Of a DNA stretch of 64,000 nucleotides, positions 40,448-50,699 are shown one piece after another. Below the pieces are notes generated by a model. That model searched no databases. It had not been told where the DNA came from and saw only the letters and a program-made list of their open reading frames with translations. Made by a program: the position numbers and the translations under genes. Position 1 is the first letter of the stretch. Every line of letters begins with the position of its first letter. Source of the DNA: Tsukamurella ocularis (GTDB taxonomy: Bacteria; Actinomycetota; Actinomycetes; Mycobacteriales; Mycobacteriaceae); NCBI RefSeq assembly GCF_024807615.1, contig NZ_JANUCJ010000001.1, forward strand, positions 434,001 to 498,000, in the 5' to 3' direction.

Positions 40448-41535
40448 TTGGCCCCCTTGAGGTTCTGGCGGACGAGGAGATAGACGAGGAACGGGCCGCC
40501 CACGGCGGCGGTGATGATGCCCACCGGCAGCGCGACGGCGAACAACGTGCGCGCCGCGAGATCGGCGCAGGAGAGCAGTGCCGCACCCATGAGCGCCGAC
40601 GGGATCAGCGGCGGCGTGGGCAGCCGGGTCAGTCGCATCGCGAGCTGGGGCGAGACGAAGGCGATGAAGCCGATCGGGCCGGCGGCGGCGACCGCCGCGG
40701 AGGCGAGGAGCACCGAGGCGATGAGCAGCACCGCGCGGTTGAACCCGAGGCGCACGCCGAGGCCGAGCGCCACGTCGTCGCCGAGCTGGACGGCGCGCAG
40801 CGGAAAGGCCGCGGCAAGCGCGATGACTGCGGCGGGCACGCCGAGACCGAGTGCGGTCCACACGTCCGACCAGTCGCGGCTCTCGAGCGAACCGACGAGC
40901 CAGGTCTGCGCGCGGGCCACGTCGCGGATGTCCGCGCGCACCAGCATCCAGTCGACGAGAGCCCGCATGAGGAAGGTGATGGCGATGCCGACGAGGATCA
41001 GCCGCATCCCGTCGACCCCGCCGCGGACGGCGAGGAGGTAGACCAGCCCGCCTGTCACGAGGCCGCCGGTGACCGCGACGACGGGGAGCCCGAAGTCGGT
41101 GTTGAGGGTGGCGGCAAGGGTGCCGGTCGAGGTCACCAGGAAGACGGCGGCCACGCCCGCGCCGGCTGTGACGCCGAGGATGTCCGGGCTGGCCAGGGGG
41201 TTCCGCGCGATCGATTGGACGATGGCGCCGGACATGCCGAGGGCCGCGCCGACGACCAGTCCCACGAGGGCGCGCGGCATGCGCAGTTCCATGACGATGA
41301 AATGCGTCGTCGAATCGCCGGTACCGGTCAGTGCTTGCAGGACCTCGCCGAAGGTCATCGGGAAAGCGCCGAGACGGATGCTCGCACAGAAGGCGATGAA
41401 GGCCACCAGCGCGAGGAAGAGGGTGACGGCGACGGGCCACGGCCGCCACACGAAGGACACGACATTCCCGAACCGGAGGCCGGGCCGGATCGGGGGCTTC
41501 TTCTGCTCGTCGACCGTGTCGAGGGTGGTGCTCAT
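40444..41535 (-). CDS. FecCD-family siderophore permease, subunit 2
   Basis: A 363-residue permease with about ten membrane helices. FecCD signatures seen: LRMPRALVGLVVGAALGMSGAIVQ, NPLASPDILGVTAGAG and GPIGFIAFVSPQLAMRL. The ATG overlaps the stop of the other permease by four bases. The N-terminal tail (MSTTLDTVDEQKKPPIRPGLRFGNV) is cytosolic. Substrate would be a ferric siderophore delivered by the divergent lipoprotein. Confidence 0.93.
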   Translation of the reverse strand: MSTTLDTVDEQKKPPIRPGLRFGNVVSFVWRPWPVAVTLFLALVAFIAFCASIRLGAFPMTFGEVLQALTGTGDSTTHFIVMELRMPRALVGLVVGAALGMSGAIVQSIARNPLASPDILGVTAGAGVAAVFLVTSTGTLAATLNTDFGLPVVAVTGGLVTGGLVYLLAVRGGVDGMRLILVGIAITFLMRALVDWMLVRADIRDVARAQTWLVGSLESRDWSDVWTALGLGVPAAVIALAAAFPLRAVQLGDDVALGLGVRLGFNRAVLLIASVLLASAAVAAAGPIGFIAFVSPQLAMRLTRLPTPPLIPSALMGAALLSCADLAARTLFAVALPVGIITAAVGGPFLVYLLVRQNLKGAK

Positions 41536-42635
41536 ACCTTGACCGCCTTCCGCCACCAGACGAGAGCCACGAAGAAGGGCGCGCCGAAGAGCGCCACGAC
41601 GATGCCGACCTCGAGCTCGCCGGGTCGGGCGACCACGCGGCCGACGATGTCGGCGGCCAGCAGCAGCCAGGCGCCCATCAGCGCCGAGTACGGCAGCAAC
41701 CAGCGGTAGTCGGGGCCGGTGAAGTAGCGCACGATGTGCGGCACCATCAGCCCGAGGAAGGAGATGCTGCCGCAGGCCGCGGTGGCGCCGCCGACGAGCA
41801 GGGTCACGGCGGCGATGCCGACGGTGCGCGCCAGGCCGATGTTCAGGCCCAGGCCCTTTGCGACGTCGTCGCCCATGTTGAGCAGGTTCACCGCGGGCCC
41901 GTTGGCCAGGGCGAGCAGCAGGCCGACGGCGATGAACGGCACGACCACGAGGATGACGTCGTAGCCGCGGCCGACGACGGCGCCGGCGTTCCAGAACCGG
42001 AGGGTGTCGAGCGAGGCGTTGTCGCTGAGTGCGATCGCCGAGGTCATCGAGCTGAGGAACATGGCGACGCCCATGCCGGCGAGCACCAGGGTCAGCGGCG
42101 AGCCGACGCCGCGGCCGAGGCTGGAGAGCCCGAAGACGAGGATCGCGGTGAGCGCGGTCCCGAGGAAGGCGAACCAGACGTACTGGATCGGCTGGGTGAG
42201 GCCGCCGAGGAAGGTCGCGCAGACCACGGCGAAGGCGGCGCCCTGCGTGAGGCCGAGGAAGCCGGGATCGGCGACGGGGTTGCGGGTGTGTCCCTGGATC
42301 AGCGCGCCCGCGATCGCCAGCGCCGCGCCGGCGATGAGCGCCAGCAGGGTGCGGGGCACCCGCAGCGTCTGGATGATGATCGCGGCCTGGTTCAGTTCGG
42401 GGTCGGCGGGGTTCGGCCCGGTCGTGTACCGGTGCCACAGGCCGTCCCACACCAGCGAGGGCGCGAGGCTGCGGGAGCCGATCGCGAGCGAGGCGATCAC
42501 CGTCACCACCAGCAGCACGATCAACAGCACCAGCCCGAACAGGCGGCGCTTGCGCCGGGGGGCGCCGGAGGTCGTCTCCGGCCGCGCGGGCGGGGTGCCC
42601 CCGGCGGGGGCCTCCTCAGTCGCAGATAGGGTCAC
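41532..42635 (-). CDS. FecCD-family siderophore permease, subunit 1
   Basis: A 367-residue permease and first gene of the importer operon. Signatures: LRVPRTLLALIAGAALAIAGALIQ, NPVADPGFLGLTQGAA and GSISFLGLMVPHIVRYF. A Pro/Arg-rich cytosolic tail of about 30 residues precedes the first helix. It is divergent from the binding-protein gene with a 43-base gap that holds an iron-box-like sequence, so both units are likely iron regulated. Confidence 0.93.
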   Translation of the reverse strand: MTLSATEEAPAGGTPPARPETTSGAPRRKRRLFGLVLLIVLLVVTVIASLAIGSRSLAPSLVWDGLWHRYTTGPNPADPELNQAAIIIQTLRVPRTLLALIAGAALAIAGALIQGHTRNPVADPGFLGLTQGAAFAVVCATFLGGLTQPIQYVWFAFLGTALTAILVFGLSSLGRGVGSPLTLVLAGMGVAMFLSSMTSAIALSDNASLDTLRFWNAGAVVGRGYDVILVVVPFIAVGLLLALANGPAVNLLNMGDDVAKGLGLNIGLARTVGIAAVTLLVGGATAACGSISFLGLMVPHIVRYFTGPDYRWLLPYSALMGAWLLLAADIVGRVVARPGELEVGIVVALFGAPFFVALVWWRKAVKV

Positions 42636-42640
42636 GACCG

Positions 42641-42659
42641 TAATGATAGGCTGCCCTTC
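42641..42659. promoter_or_regulatory. IdeR/DtxR-like iron box at the siderophore importer
   Basis: TAATGATAGGCTGCCCTTC matches the iron-box consensus TTAGGTTAGGCTAACCTAA mainly in the core TAGGCT-N2-CCT. It is weaker than the boxes at 54808 and 56682. Its place in the 43-base divergent promoter between permease and binding protein supports it: bound IdeR would block both directions. Confidence 0.55.
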
Positions 42660-42678
42660 ATTTCAAGGAAGGGGCGGT

Positions 42679-43605
42679 ATGCGTCTGGTCTCAGCGGTGC
42701 TCGCGATCCTGCTCTCGTTCGCCCTCGCGGCGTGCGCGGCGGTCTCCGATCCGGGCGCGCCGAGCGAGGCGCCGGCCGCGCCGCAGCGGGTGGCCTCGCT
42801 GGGCCTGGGCGACGTGGACACGCTCCTCGCACTCGGCGTGGTCCCCGTGCTGGTCGCGCCGTGGGCGCAGGACGCGAAGGAACCCGTCGGCGAGTGGGCG
42901 AAGCCGCTCCTGCAGGGCAAGAACCCGCAGATGCTACTCGGCACAGGCACCAACCTGGACACCAAGGCCATCGAGACCCTCGCCGCGACGAAGCCCGACG
43001 TGATCGTCGCCGTGAACTCCGGTTTCGACGACGCCACCTTCGCCCGACTGGAGGCCGTCGCGCCTGTGGTCCGGCGGCCCGCCCAGTTCTCCGCCTGGAG
43101 CGTGCCCTGGGAGGACCAGGTCCGCGCCATCGCCGGCGGCGTCGGCCGCGCCGCGCAGGGCGACGCGCTGATCACCAAGACGCAGGAGACGATCCGGCGC
43201 ACGCAAGAGCAGCACCCGCAGTACAAGGGAAAGACGGCAGCCACCATCCTGCCCAAGTCCGACGGGGGCTTCTACGTGTACGCCACCACCGACGGCCGCG
43301 GCCAGGTGCTCACCATGCTCGGTTTCGCGCTGCCCGAGACCGTCTCCTCGCTGGTCCCCGCCGGCAAGTTCTTCGCCGAGATCTCCGCGGAGCGCGTGAG
43401 CGTCCTCGACCTCGACACCCTCGTCTACCTGGACTATGGCACCAAGGTCGACGAGGACACCGGCTTCCGCGCGCTCGCCGTGAGCCGCGAGAACCGGGTC
43501 ACCACCATCGACCGCACTCTCGGCAATGCGATGTCGATGCCCAACCCGGTGACCATCGAGTGGGTACTGCAGCAGCTGCCGCCGCGGCTCCCCGCCTTCG
43601 CCTGA
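42679..43605 (+). CDS. Iron-siderophore binding lipoprotein
   Basis: A 308-residue periplasmic-binding protein (TroA/FepB class). Signal peptide ends with lipobox LAAC, Cys19. RVASLGLGDVDTLLALGVVPV and TLAATKPDVIVAVNSGFD are the typical first-lobe blocks of siderophore receptors. ATG follows AAGGAAGGGG. It is divergent from its permease operon. A short inverted repeat (CTGACC/GGTCAG, 43602-43628) spans the convergent end with the cyclase gene. Confidence 0.92.
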   Translation: MRLVSAVLAILLSFALAACAAVSDPGAPSEAPAAPQRVASLGLGDVDTLLALGVVPVLVAPWAQDAKEPVGEWAKPLLQGKNPQMLLGTGTNLDTKAIETLAATKPDVIVAVNSGFDDATFARLEAVAPVVRRPAQFSAWSVPWEDQVRAIAGGVGRAAQGDALITKTQETIRRTQEQHPQYKGKTAATILPKSDGGFYVYATTDGRGQVLTMLGFALPETVSSLVPAGKFFAEISAERVSVLDLDTLVYLDYGTKVDEDTGFRALAVSRENRVTTIDRTLGNAMSMPNPVTIEWVLQQLPPRLPAFA

Positions 43606-43624
43606 CCGTCACCGTCGGGCCGGG

Positions 43625-45184
43625 TCAGCGCTTCGCGACGTACATCCGAGTCTCCTGGGAGCGCCCCCGCAGCACGTCGACGGGGCCGGGCCGCCACCGC
43701 GCGCACTCCCCCGGGTCGGCGGTCTCGACCGCCGGGGCCGAGGCCCATGGCACCGTCGGGTCCGCCTTGGCATAGGTCGACAGCCGAGCCGCCTCGTTGA
43801 CCGGGTCGCCGATCACGGTGTACTCGAACCGATCCGCCGCGCCGACGTAGCCGGCGACGACGACGCCGTAGGTCACACCGCAGCCGGCCCGGACCTCCGG
43901 CACCTCCAGCGCGAGGCGCCGCATCATCGCCCGCGACGCCGAGAGCGCGGCGCCGGCCGGATCGGTCAGCGGGGCGGGCGCACCGAAGATCGCGAGCACC
44001 GCGTCGCCTTCGAACTTGTTGACCAGCCCGCCACGGCTGTTCACCTCCGCGACGACGACCCCACAGAACCGGTTGAGAATCCGGACCACCTGCGCGGCGG
44101 GACGCTCGGCAGCCAGCGCCGTGGAGCCGACGAGGTCGATGAAGATCACCGCGACGGTCTGCTCGACGCCGCCCAGCTCGGGTTCGCTCTCGATGGTGGC
44201 GCGGGCGACCTGCTCGCCGACTTGCCGGGCGTACAGGTCCCGGACCCGCTCCCGCTCGCGCAGCCCCGCGGCCATCGCGTTGAAGCCCAATTGCAGGTCG
44301 CCCAGCGAGGTGCCGTCGTAGACCACGACCTCGGTGTCGTACCGGCCCTCGGACACCCGGCGCATGCCGGTGGTCACGCTCTTGACCGGGGCGGAAACGC
44401 GCGAGGACGAGAGCAGGTTGAACGTCATGCCGGAGAAGAAGCCGCCAGCGGCGAGGGCGCACATGCTCACGGCGATACCGGGCACGGTAGCGGCCGGCTC
44501 GAAGAGCGCGAACAGCGCGACGGTGATGACGCCGAGGAAGGGCAGCCCAGATCCGAGCAGCCACAGCCTCAGGGAGCGGCCCTGCAGGCTCTGGTGCCGC
44601 GGCTCGGGCCGGGTGACCTGCAGCGCGATCGCCGTGACGGGCCGCATGCTGAACTCCATCAGGACCCGCACGACGCCCGAGGTCATCAGTCCGGCGCCCA
44701 ACACCACCAGGGAGACCTTCGGCACCAGGTCCGGGTCGACACGGCCGTAGAGCCAACCGAACAGGATCGCCGCGCACAGCCAGGCCATCATCTCGAACCA
44801 GTAGAGGCGGCGCGGTAGGGCGAGGGCGTCGGAGGCCTCCTGCTGCGTCGGCGGGTCGTCGCCGCCGGTCCACCGCAACGAGCGGTAGACCAGCCAGAAG
44901 GTGTACAGGTGGCCCACGACGAGGCCCGCCGCGATGTATGACGGCACCGCCACGGTGTTGACGGTGTGCAGTTCGGGTCGCTGCACGGAGGGCTCGGGGA
45001 TGCCTACCACGATCAGCATGGCCGCGAACCCGCCGCCGAGGAGCGTCGCGACGGAGGTGCTCGCGGCGATCAGCGCGACGGTGCGGGTCCTGCGCCGGCG
45101 GGCGCCGTCGGTGCGGGTCCCGAGGAGCGGCGAGCCGTAGTCGGCCCCGTCGCCCTCGATCCCCACCGCGCGCCCGAGGGGCAT
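43625..45184 (-). CDS. Membrane-bound class III adenylyl cyclase with HAMP domain
   Basis: A 519-residue cyclase. About six membrane helices fill residues 35-255; a HAMP domain follows (SVSAPVKSVTTGMRRVSEGRYD, about 262-320); the cyclase domain is C-terminal. Catalytic residues: metal Asp in FIDLVGS (about 350), substrate-specifying Lys in NKFEGDAVLAIFG, second metal Asp in the same block, and NEAAR for the transition state. The Lys and Asp at the specificity positions favour ATP. Its ATG overlaps the ackA stop by one base (TGATG), which ties cAMP synthesis to acetate metabolism. It resembles the Rv1318c-Rv1320c/Rv3645 group. Confidence 0.92.
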   Translation of the reverse strand: MPLGRAVGIEGDGADYGSPLLGTRTDGARRRRTRTVALIAASTSVATLLGGGFAAMLIVVGIPEPSVQRPELHTVNTVAVPSYIAAGLVVGHLYTFWLVYRSLRWTGGDDPPTQQEASDALALPRRLYWFEMMAWLCAAILFGWLYGRVDPDLVPKVSLVVLGAGLMTSGVVRVLMEFSMRPVTAIALQVTRPEPRHQSLQGRSLRLWLLGSGLPFLGVITVALFALFEPAATVPGIAVSMCALAAGGFFSGMTFNLLSSSRVSAPVKSVTTGMRRVSEGRYDTEVVVYDGTSLGDLQLGFNAMAAGLRERERVRDLYARQVGEQVARATIESEPELGGVEQTVAVIFIDLVGSTALAAERPAAQVVRILNRFCGVVVAEVNSRGGLVNKFEGDAVLAIFGAPAPLTDPAGAALSASRAMMRRLALEVPEVRAGCGVTYGVVVAGYVGAADRFEYTVIGDPVNEAARLSTYAKADPTVPWASAPAVETADPGECARWRPGPVDVLRGRSQETRMYVAKR

Positions 45185-46341
45185 CAGAGTGCCGCTGCTT
45201 CGCGGGCGATCGCGAGTTCCTCGTTGGTCGGGATCACGAGCACGGCCACGGGAGCCTCATCGGGCGAGATTCGCGTGGGCTCGGTGATGCGGCCCGCGTT
45301 GCGCGCGGGATCGACGACGATGCCGAACCGCTCCAGCCCCGCGAGGGCGTCGGCGCGTACCTGCGCGGCGTTCTCGCCGACCCCGGCGGTGAAGGTGATG
45401 GCATCGGCCCCGCCGAGGTCGACGAGGTAGGCGCCGATGTACCGGCGGAGGCGGTGGATGTACACGTCGTAGGCGAGTTTCGCGTTCTCGTCGCCCTGCT
45501 CGATGAGCGCGCCCAGCGCGCGGAAGTCGTTCTCCCCCGCGAGGCCCTTGAGCCCCGAGCGGCGGTTGAGCAGGTCGTCGATCTCGTCGATGCTCATGCC
45601 CAAGTTGCGCCCGAGGTGCAGCACCAGGCCCGGGTCGACGTCGCCGCTGCGGGTCCCCATGACGAGGCCCTCGAGCGGGGTCAGGCCCATCGACGTGTCG
45701 ACGGCGCGGCCGCCGCGGACGGCCGAGGCGGAGGCGCCGTTGCCCAGGTGCAGCACGATCTGGTCCACCTCGGCGTTCGGGCGTCCCAGGAACGCAGCGG
45801 CCTGCTGCGAGACGTACTCGTGCGAGGTGCCGTGGAAACCGTAGCGGCGCAACGCGTGTTCCGCGGCGAGCTCGCGGTCGATCGCGTAGGTGGCCGCCGC
45901 GGGCGGAAGGTCGTAGAAGAAGGCCGTGTCGAAGACCGCCACCTGCTTCACTCCGGGCAGCAGCTCGCGCGCCACCTCGATGCCCTGCGCGTTGGCCGGG
46001 TTGTGCAGGGGCGCCAGCGAACTGAGCCGGCGGATCTCGGCGAGCACGTGGTCATCGATGAGCGTGGGCGAGTGGAAGGAGCGGCCGCCGTGCACCACCC
46101 GGTGGCCGACGGCGGCGATGCCCGCCGGGGTGCCGGCACCGTCGGCGAGGTCGAGTCCGCGCGCGGTGAACTCCGTGAACACCCGGCGCAGCGCGGCCTT
46201 GTGGTCGGGCACGTCGCTCTCGCCGATCCGCTCGACGATGCCGCCGTGCACCACCTCGCCCGTCTCCGGGTGCAGCAGTTGGTACTTCAGCGACGACGAG
46301 CCGGAGTTGAGGACCAGGACCGTCCCCGCGACGGCGCTCAT
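45184..46341 (-). CDS. ackA: Acetate kinase AckA
   Basis: A 385-residue kinase interconverting acetyl-phosphate and acetate with ATP. Family blocks: [43 protein letters not shown] and [20 protein letters not shown]. The ATG overlaps the pta stop by four bases. Together with pta it forms the reversible acetate switch; in this window the operon runs on into a cyclase gene. Confidence 0.97.
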   Translation of the reverse strand: MSAVAGTVLVLNSGSSSLKYQLLHPETGEVVHGGIVERIGESDVPDHKAALRRVFTEFTARGLDLADGAGTPAGIAAVGHRVVHGGRSFHSPTLIDDHVLAEIRRLSSLAPLHNPANAQGIEVARELLPGVKQVAVFDTAFFYDLPPAAATYAIDRELAAEHALRRYGFHGTSHEYVSQQAAAFLGRPNAEVDQIVLHLGNGASASAVRGGRAVDTSMGLTPLEGLVMGTRSGDVDPGLVLHLGRNLGMSIDEIDDLLNRRSGLKGLAGENDFRALGALIEQGDENAKLAYDVYIHRLRRYIGAYLVDLGGADAITFTAGVGENAAQVRADALAGLERFGIVVDPARNAGRITEPTRISPDEAPVAVLVIPTNEELAIAREAAAL

Positions 46342-48449
46342 CGGGCGCTCCGGTCCGCGGCGAAGGCCTGGGCCTGGATCGCGGTGATGGCGACGGTGTT
46401 GACGATGTCCTCGACCAGCGCGCCGCGCGAGAGGTCGTTGATCGGGGCGTTGAGGCCCTGCAGCACGGGGCCGATCGCGATGGCGCCGGCGGAGCGCTGC
46501 ACGGCCTTGTAGGTGTTGTTTCCCGTGTTGAGGTCGGGGAAGACGAGCACCGTCGCCTTGCCCGCCACGGCGGAGTCGGGCATCTTCGACGCCGCGACGC
46601 CGGGGTCGACGGCCGCGTCGTACTGGATCGGGCCCTCCACCAACAGTTCCGGGGCGCGCTCGCGGACGAACGCGGTGGCGGCGCGCACCTTGTCGACGTC
46701 GGCGCCGGTGCCGGACTCGCCCGTCGAGTAGGACAGCATCGCGATCCGCGGGTCGATCCCGAACTGGGCGGCGGTCTGCGCCGACGAGATCGCGATGTCG
46801 GCCAGCTGCGTCTCGGTCGGATCGGGCACCACGGCGCAGTCGCCGTAGGCGAGAACCTTGTCCGCCAGGCACATCAGGAAGATCGACGACACCGTCGAGA
46901 CGCCCGGCTTGGTCTTGATGATCTCGAAGGACGGCCGGATGGTGTGCGCGGTCGTGTGCGCGGCGCCGGAGACCATGCCGTCGGCCATGCCGAGGTGCAC
47001 CATCATCGTGCCGAAGTAGCTGACGTCCACCACGGTCTCGGCGGCGCGCTCGAGCGTCATGCCCTTGTGCTTGCGCAGCTCGTAGTAGGCCTGCGCGAAC
47101 TTGTCGACGAGGTCGGTCGCGCGCTTGGGGTCGATCACGTCGGTGTCCCCGAGATCGACGCCCAGCTCGGCGGCGCGGGCCCGCACGCGGGACTCCTGGC
47201 CGAGGATGGTCAGGTCGGCCACCTCGCGCTGCAGCAGCCGACCGGCGGCGCGCAGGATGCGGTCGTCGCCGCCCTCGGGCAGCACGATCCGCTTGCGGTC
47301 GGCGCGGGCCCGGGCGATGAGGCTGTACTCGAACATCTGCGGGGTCACGACGCCCGGGTTGGAGACCTGCAGCGCCTCCAGCAGCGCGTCCGAGACGACG
47401 TACTTCTCGGTGAGCGCGATCGCGAGGTCCACCTTGCGCTCGGAGCCGGGGCCGACGCGGCCCCGGGTCGTCGCCGCGAGCCGGGCGGTCTCGTACGTGC
47501 CGTACTCGACGGAGATGATCGGCACGTTGGGCTTGAGGCCGTCGACCAGGGCCGCGGTCATCGGGTGCGGCATGTACCCGCCGTTGAGGATGATCCCGGC
47601 CAGTGACGGGAAGCCGTTCGCCCGGTGTGCGGTCACCATGGCGAGGAGCACCTCCGACCGGTCGCCCGCGGCGACCACGGCGACGCCCTCGGTGATCCGC
47701 TCCAGGCTGTGCTCAGCGGTCATGCCCGCGACCAGCACGGACATCGCCTCGCGCGAGAGCAGCTCGGGGTCGCCCCAGAGCAGCCGGCCGCCCATGGCCT
47801 CCATCAGCTCGCCCATGGTGGGCGCGGTGAGCACGGGCTCCTCTGGCAGCACCCAGACGGGCAGGCCGGTGTCGGCCTTGAGCGCCTCGCACACCGCCTC
47901 GAGCTGCTGCGGCGCGCATCTGTTCGCGATGATCGACGCGGTGTGGGCGTGGTTGGCCCTGATCTCCGCCATCGACTGCTCGGCGACGGCGACGACCTGC
48001 TCGGGCGTGCGGTCGAGGGCCTTGACCGCGAGCAGGATCGACGAGCCCAGGTTGGCGGCGATCCGCGCGTTGAAGGAGAGCTCCGTCGGCGTGGTCACGT
48101 CCGTGTAGTCGGAGCCGAGGACCAGCACGAAGTCGCACTTGTCCGCGACGGCGTGGAACCGGCTCACGATCTCGGCGATCGCGGCGTCCGGGTCCTCGTG
48201 CACCTGCTCGTAGCTGACGCCGACGCACTCCTCGTAGTCGAGCTCGGCCGTGGCCTGCTCGATGAGCAGCTCCAGGATGTAGTCGCGCTGCTCGCCCGTC
48301 GACCGTGGGATGGGCCGGAACACGCCGATCGTCCACCCGGTGGACGTGAGGAGGTTCATCGCGCCGAGCGCGATGGTGGACTTGCCCGTGTCCCCCTCGG
48401 GGGAGGCGATGTAGATGCTGGTCGTCTTCGGTGCTCGATCCGCGGCCAT
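46338..48449 (-). CDS. pta: Phosphate acetyltransferase Pta (long form)
   Basis: A 703-residue enzyme converting acetyl-CoA and phosphate to acetyl-phosphate. It is the long form: N-terminal P-loop BioD-like domain ([15 protein letters not shown]), central DRTGG-type domain, and C-terminal catalytic PTA domain ([48 protein letters not shown]). Starts 24 bases after fgd, as in mycobacteria, where the order fgd1-pta-ackA is the same. Confidence 0.97.
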   Translation of the reverse strand: MAADRAPKTTSIYIASPEGDTGKSTIALGAMNLLTSTGWTIGVFRPIPRSTGEQRDYILELLIEQATAELDYEECVGVSYEQVHEDPDAAIAEIVSRFHAVADKCDFVLVLGSDYTDVTTPTELSFNARIAANLGSSILLAVKALDRTPEQVVAVAEQSMAEIRANHAHTASIIANRCAPQQLEAVCEALKADTGLPVWVLPEEPVLTAPTMGELMEAMGGRLLWGDPELLSREAMSVLVAGMTAEHSLERITEGVAVVAAGDRSEVLLAMVTAHRANGFPSLAGIILNGGYMPHPMTAALVDGLKPNVPIISVEYGTYETARLAATTRGRVGPGSERKVDLAIALTEKYVVSDALLEALQVSNPGVVTPQMFEYSLIARARADRKRIVLPEGGDDRILRAAGRLLQREVADLTILGQESRVRARAAELGVDLGDTDVIDPKRATDLVDKFAQAYYELRKHKGMTLERAAETVVDVSYFGTMMVHLGMADGMVSGAAHTTAHTIRPSFEIIKTKPGVSTVSSIFLMCLADKVLAYGDCAVVPDPTETQLADIAISSAQTAAQFGIDPRIAMLSYSTGESGTGADVDKVRAATAFVRERAPELLVEGPIQYDAAVDPGVAASKMPDSAVAGKATVLVFPDLNTGNNTYKAVQRSAGAIAIGPVLQGLNAPINDLSRGALVEDIVNTVAITAIQAQAFAADRSAR

Positions 48450-48473
48450 GGGATTTACTATCGCAGCCGCGGG

Positions 48474-49484
48474 TCAGCCGAGCGCGCGCAGGCGGGGCTC
48501 GAGATCGCGCTGGAAGTTGTCCAGGAACCGGCGCTGGTCGTGGCCGGGTGCGTGGAGGACGAGGTGGTTGAGCCCGGCGTCCACGTACTGCTTCACTGCC
48601 GCGACCGCCTCATCGGGATCGGACGCGACGATCCACCGCTTGGCGACCTGCTCGATGGGCAGCTCATCGGCGAGGCGCTCCATCTCTGCGCTCGAGTTCA
48701 CGGAGTGCTTCTGCTCCGCGGTGAGCGAGAGCGGCGCCCAGAAGCGGGTGTTCTCCAGCGCCAGTTCGGGATCCGGGTCGTAGCTGATCTTGATCTCGAT
48801 CATCTTGTCCAGCGCGCCGAAGTCGCGTCCGGCGAGGTCCGAGCCCTCCTTCGCTGCGGGGATGAGCTTGTCGGTGTAGAGCTCCATACCCTTGCCGGAG
48901 GTGCAGATCATGCCGTCGCCCACGCGGCCCGCGTACTTGGCCACGACGGGGCCGCCGGCGGCGATGTACACCGGCACGGGCTTGTCCGGGATGTCGAAGA
49001 GGACGGCGTCCTTGGTGTGGTAGTAGTCGCCCTCGAAGTTCGTGATCTCGCCGGACCACAGCTCGCGCATGAGCCGCACGGACTCCCGCAGCCGCGCGAA
49101 GCGCTCCTTGAACTCAGGCCACTCGCCCTGGAAGCCCGTGGCGTACTCGTTGAGCGCCTCTCCCGAGCCGGCGCCGAGGAAGATGCGATCGGGGTACATG
49201 CACGCCATGCTCGCGAAGGCCTGCGCGATCACCGCGGGGTTGTAGCGGAACGTGGGCGTCATGACCGAGGTGCCGATCTTCACCCGTTCGGTGCGCTCGC
49301 CGACGGCGGCCATCCAGGCGAGGGAGAACGGGGCGTGCCCGCCGTTGACGCGCCAGGGCTGGAAGTGATCGCTCACGGCGACCGAGTCCATGCCCGCGGC
49401 CTCCGCCGCGACCGCGATCTCCACCAGTTCGCGGGGCCCGAACTGCTCCGCCGATGCCTTGTACCCCAGCTGCAACTTCGCCAT
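48474..49484 (-). CDS. fgd: F420-dependent glucose-6-phosphate dehydrogenase
   Basis: A 336-residue luciferase-like TIM-barrel enzyme, exactly the length of mycobacterial Fgd1. It oxidises glucose-6-phosphate and reduces cofactor F420. VSDHFQPW holds the active-site His40 and Trp44; [10 protein letters not shown] includes the catalytic Glu near 109; [17 protein letters not shown] and [19 protein letters not shown] are near-identical to the mycobacterial enzyme. The ATG is preferred over GTG three codons earlier by homology. Implies that this organism makes F420. Confidence 0.96.
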   Translation of the reverse strand: MAKLQLGYKASAEQFGPRELVEIAVAAEAAGMDSVAVSDHFQPWRVNGGHAPFSLAWMAAVGERTERVKIGTSVMTPTFRYNPAVIAQAFASMACMYPDRIFLGAGSGEALNEYATGFQGEWPEFKERFARLRESVRLMRELWSGEITNFEGDYYHTKDAVLFDIPDKPVPVYIAAGGPVVAKYAGRVGDGMICTSGKGMELYTDKLIPAAKEGSDLAGRDFGALDKMIEIKISYDPDPELALENTRFWAPLSLTAEQKHSVNSSAEMERLADELPIEQVAKRWIVASDPDEAVAAVKQYVDAGLNHLVLHAPGHDQRRFLDNFQRDLEPRLRALG

Positions 49485-49569
49485 GCGCCTCACACTACTG
49501 CGTCCGATCGGACACCGTCACTGTGCGCAGCGGCCTGGGACTTCGCCGACGGCAGCGACGTTCGCTCGC

Positions 49570-50478
49570 CTATCGGGAGGCGGGGTCGTCGGCGCGGGAG
49601 GCTCCGTACTCGGTCTCGAAGACGCGGCCGTCCTTGGCCATGACGAGGCCGTACGTGCTGACGATGACGGCGTCGGTCCGCGGGTCCTCCTTGTCGACAC
49701 CGCCGTACACCTGGGAGGCCTGGGTGTCGTCGAAGGTCTCGCCGCGTTCCGCACCACGGACCAGGACGTAGGAGCGCGCCGCGACGGCCTGCGCCTGCAG
49801 CGCCGCGACGCCGCCCTCATCGGCCCAGCCGGGCGAGTTCTCGACGGGGACCACGCTGCGCACGTAGTCCTCGATACCCACCACGTTGAGCACCGCGCCG
49901 TCGCGGGCGACGAGCCGGCCGCGATACCGGGCGTTGTCGCCGCAGAACCGCAATACCTGGTCGGGGGCGATGCCCTGGTCCGCCGTGAGTGGACTGACGG
50001 TGCGGTCCGCGGATTCGACGGTGCCGAGCACCTGCCCGCCGCAGCCCTGCCGAATCGTGGCGGTGGTCCCGTCGATGCTGACGGCCTGCCCCGGCATGAC
50101 CTGCTTGCCCCCGACGAGGGCGCCCGCCGGCGCCAGCACGTCGACGCGGCTCCGCTCGCTGAGGCGGACCGTGACAGGGAGGCCGGTGTGGACGGTGCCC
50201 AGAGTGGTGCCGGGGTAGTAGAAGGCGAGGATCCGCTGCGCATCCCATCCCTGCTTGGCATAGGTGAGCGCGCCGAGCTGGCTCATGCCGCGGCCATGCC
50301 CGCCGGAGGCTCCCGGAGCGACATCGCCCGGGGCGTCGACGAGCGCTGTCTCAGGCAGCGTCCCCGTTCCCGCGAGGACCCCGCCGATGGCCAGGACGGG
50401 TATCGCCGCGAGGAGCGCGGCTCGGGCGGCACGACTGCGCCGCGATCGCCGGGGGCCGCCGTCGATCCACACGGGCAT
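49570..50478 (-). CDS. SpoIID/LytB domain protein
   Basis: A 302-residue exported protein: basic N terminus, one membrane helix (about 17-37), then a SpoIID/LytB-type domain. Blocks: GHGRGMSQLGALTYAKQGWDAQRILAFYYPGT, VVGIEDYVRSVVPVE and LQAQAVAARSYVL. SpoIID proteins trim peptidoglycan (denuded glycans) in spore formers; in actinomycetes a cell-wall role is assumed. The ATG follows GAAGGAG. Upstream is a 221-base divergent region shared with the ABC exporter gene. Confidence 0.9.
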   Translation of the reverse strand: MPVWIDGGPRRSRRSRAARAALLAAIPVLAIGGVLAGTGTLPETALVDAPGDVAPGASGGHGRGMSQLGALTYAKQGWDAQRILAFYYPGTTLGTVHTGLPVTVRLSERSRVDVLAPAGALVGGKQVMPGQAVSIDGTTATIRQGCGGQVLGTVESADRTVSPLTADQGIAPDQVLRFCGDNARYRGRLVARDGAVLNVVGIEDYVRSVVPVENSPGWADEGGVAALQAQAVAARSYVLVRGAERGETFDDTQASQVYGGVDKEDPRTDAVIVSTYGLVMAKDGRVFETEYGASRADDPASR

Positions 50479-50661
50479 CCTCGGGTCTCCTTCAGTCGTC
50501 AGCCACGAGCCCGTGGGGCCGACGTGACTGTTGTGATTATTGAGACTCAAGTAAAGATCGAGGGTTGTCAAGCGCTGAGCGCCATCGGCGTGCCCGGGAA
50601 CACGCTCCCGAGTCGATGCAGCGCCGCGATCGAACGCCGCCTTCGCCGAGCGCGAACGGAC

Positions 50662-50692
50662 TGGACATCAACGTAACTTGAGGTCCTAGGCT
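50662..50692 (+). promoter_or_regulatory. MerR/SoxR-type promoter of the ABC exporter gene
   Basis: A -35 TGGACA (50662-50667) and -10 TAGGCT (50687-50692) are 19 bases apart, the long spacer used by MerR-family activators. An imperfect palindrome fills it, with half-site AACTTGAGGTCC (50675-50686) and a related half GGACATCAACGT. AACTTGAGGT is the classical SoxR/MerR half-site. The predicted start point falls on the ATG at 50700, so the mRNA is probably leaderless. Confidence 0.6.
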
Positions 50693-50699
50693 TCAATGC

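Noticed and set aside
41536-42450. Extension of the second siderophore permease frame to 668 codons
   Set aside because: The upstream part overlaps the other permease entirely; the ATG at 41535 gives a normal FecCD length and an ATGA overlap.
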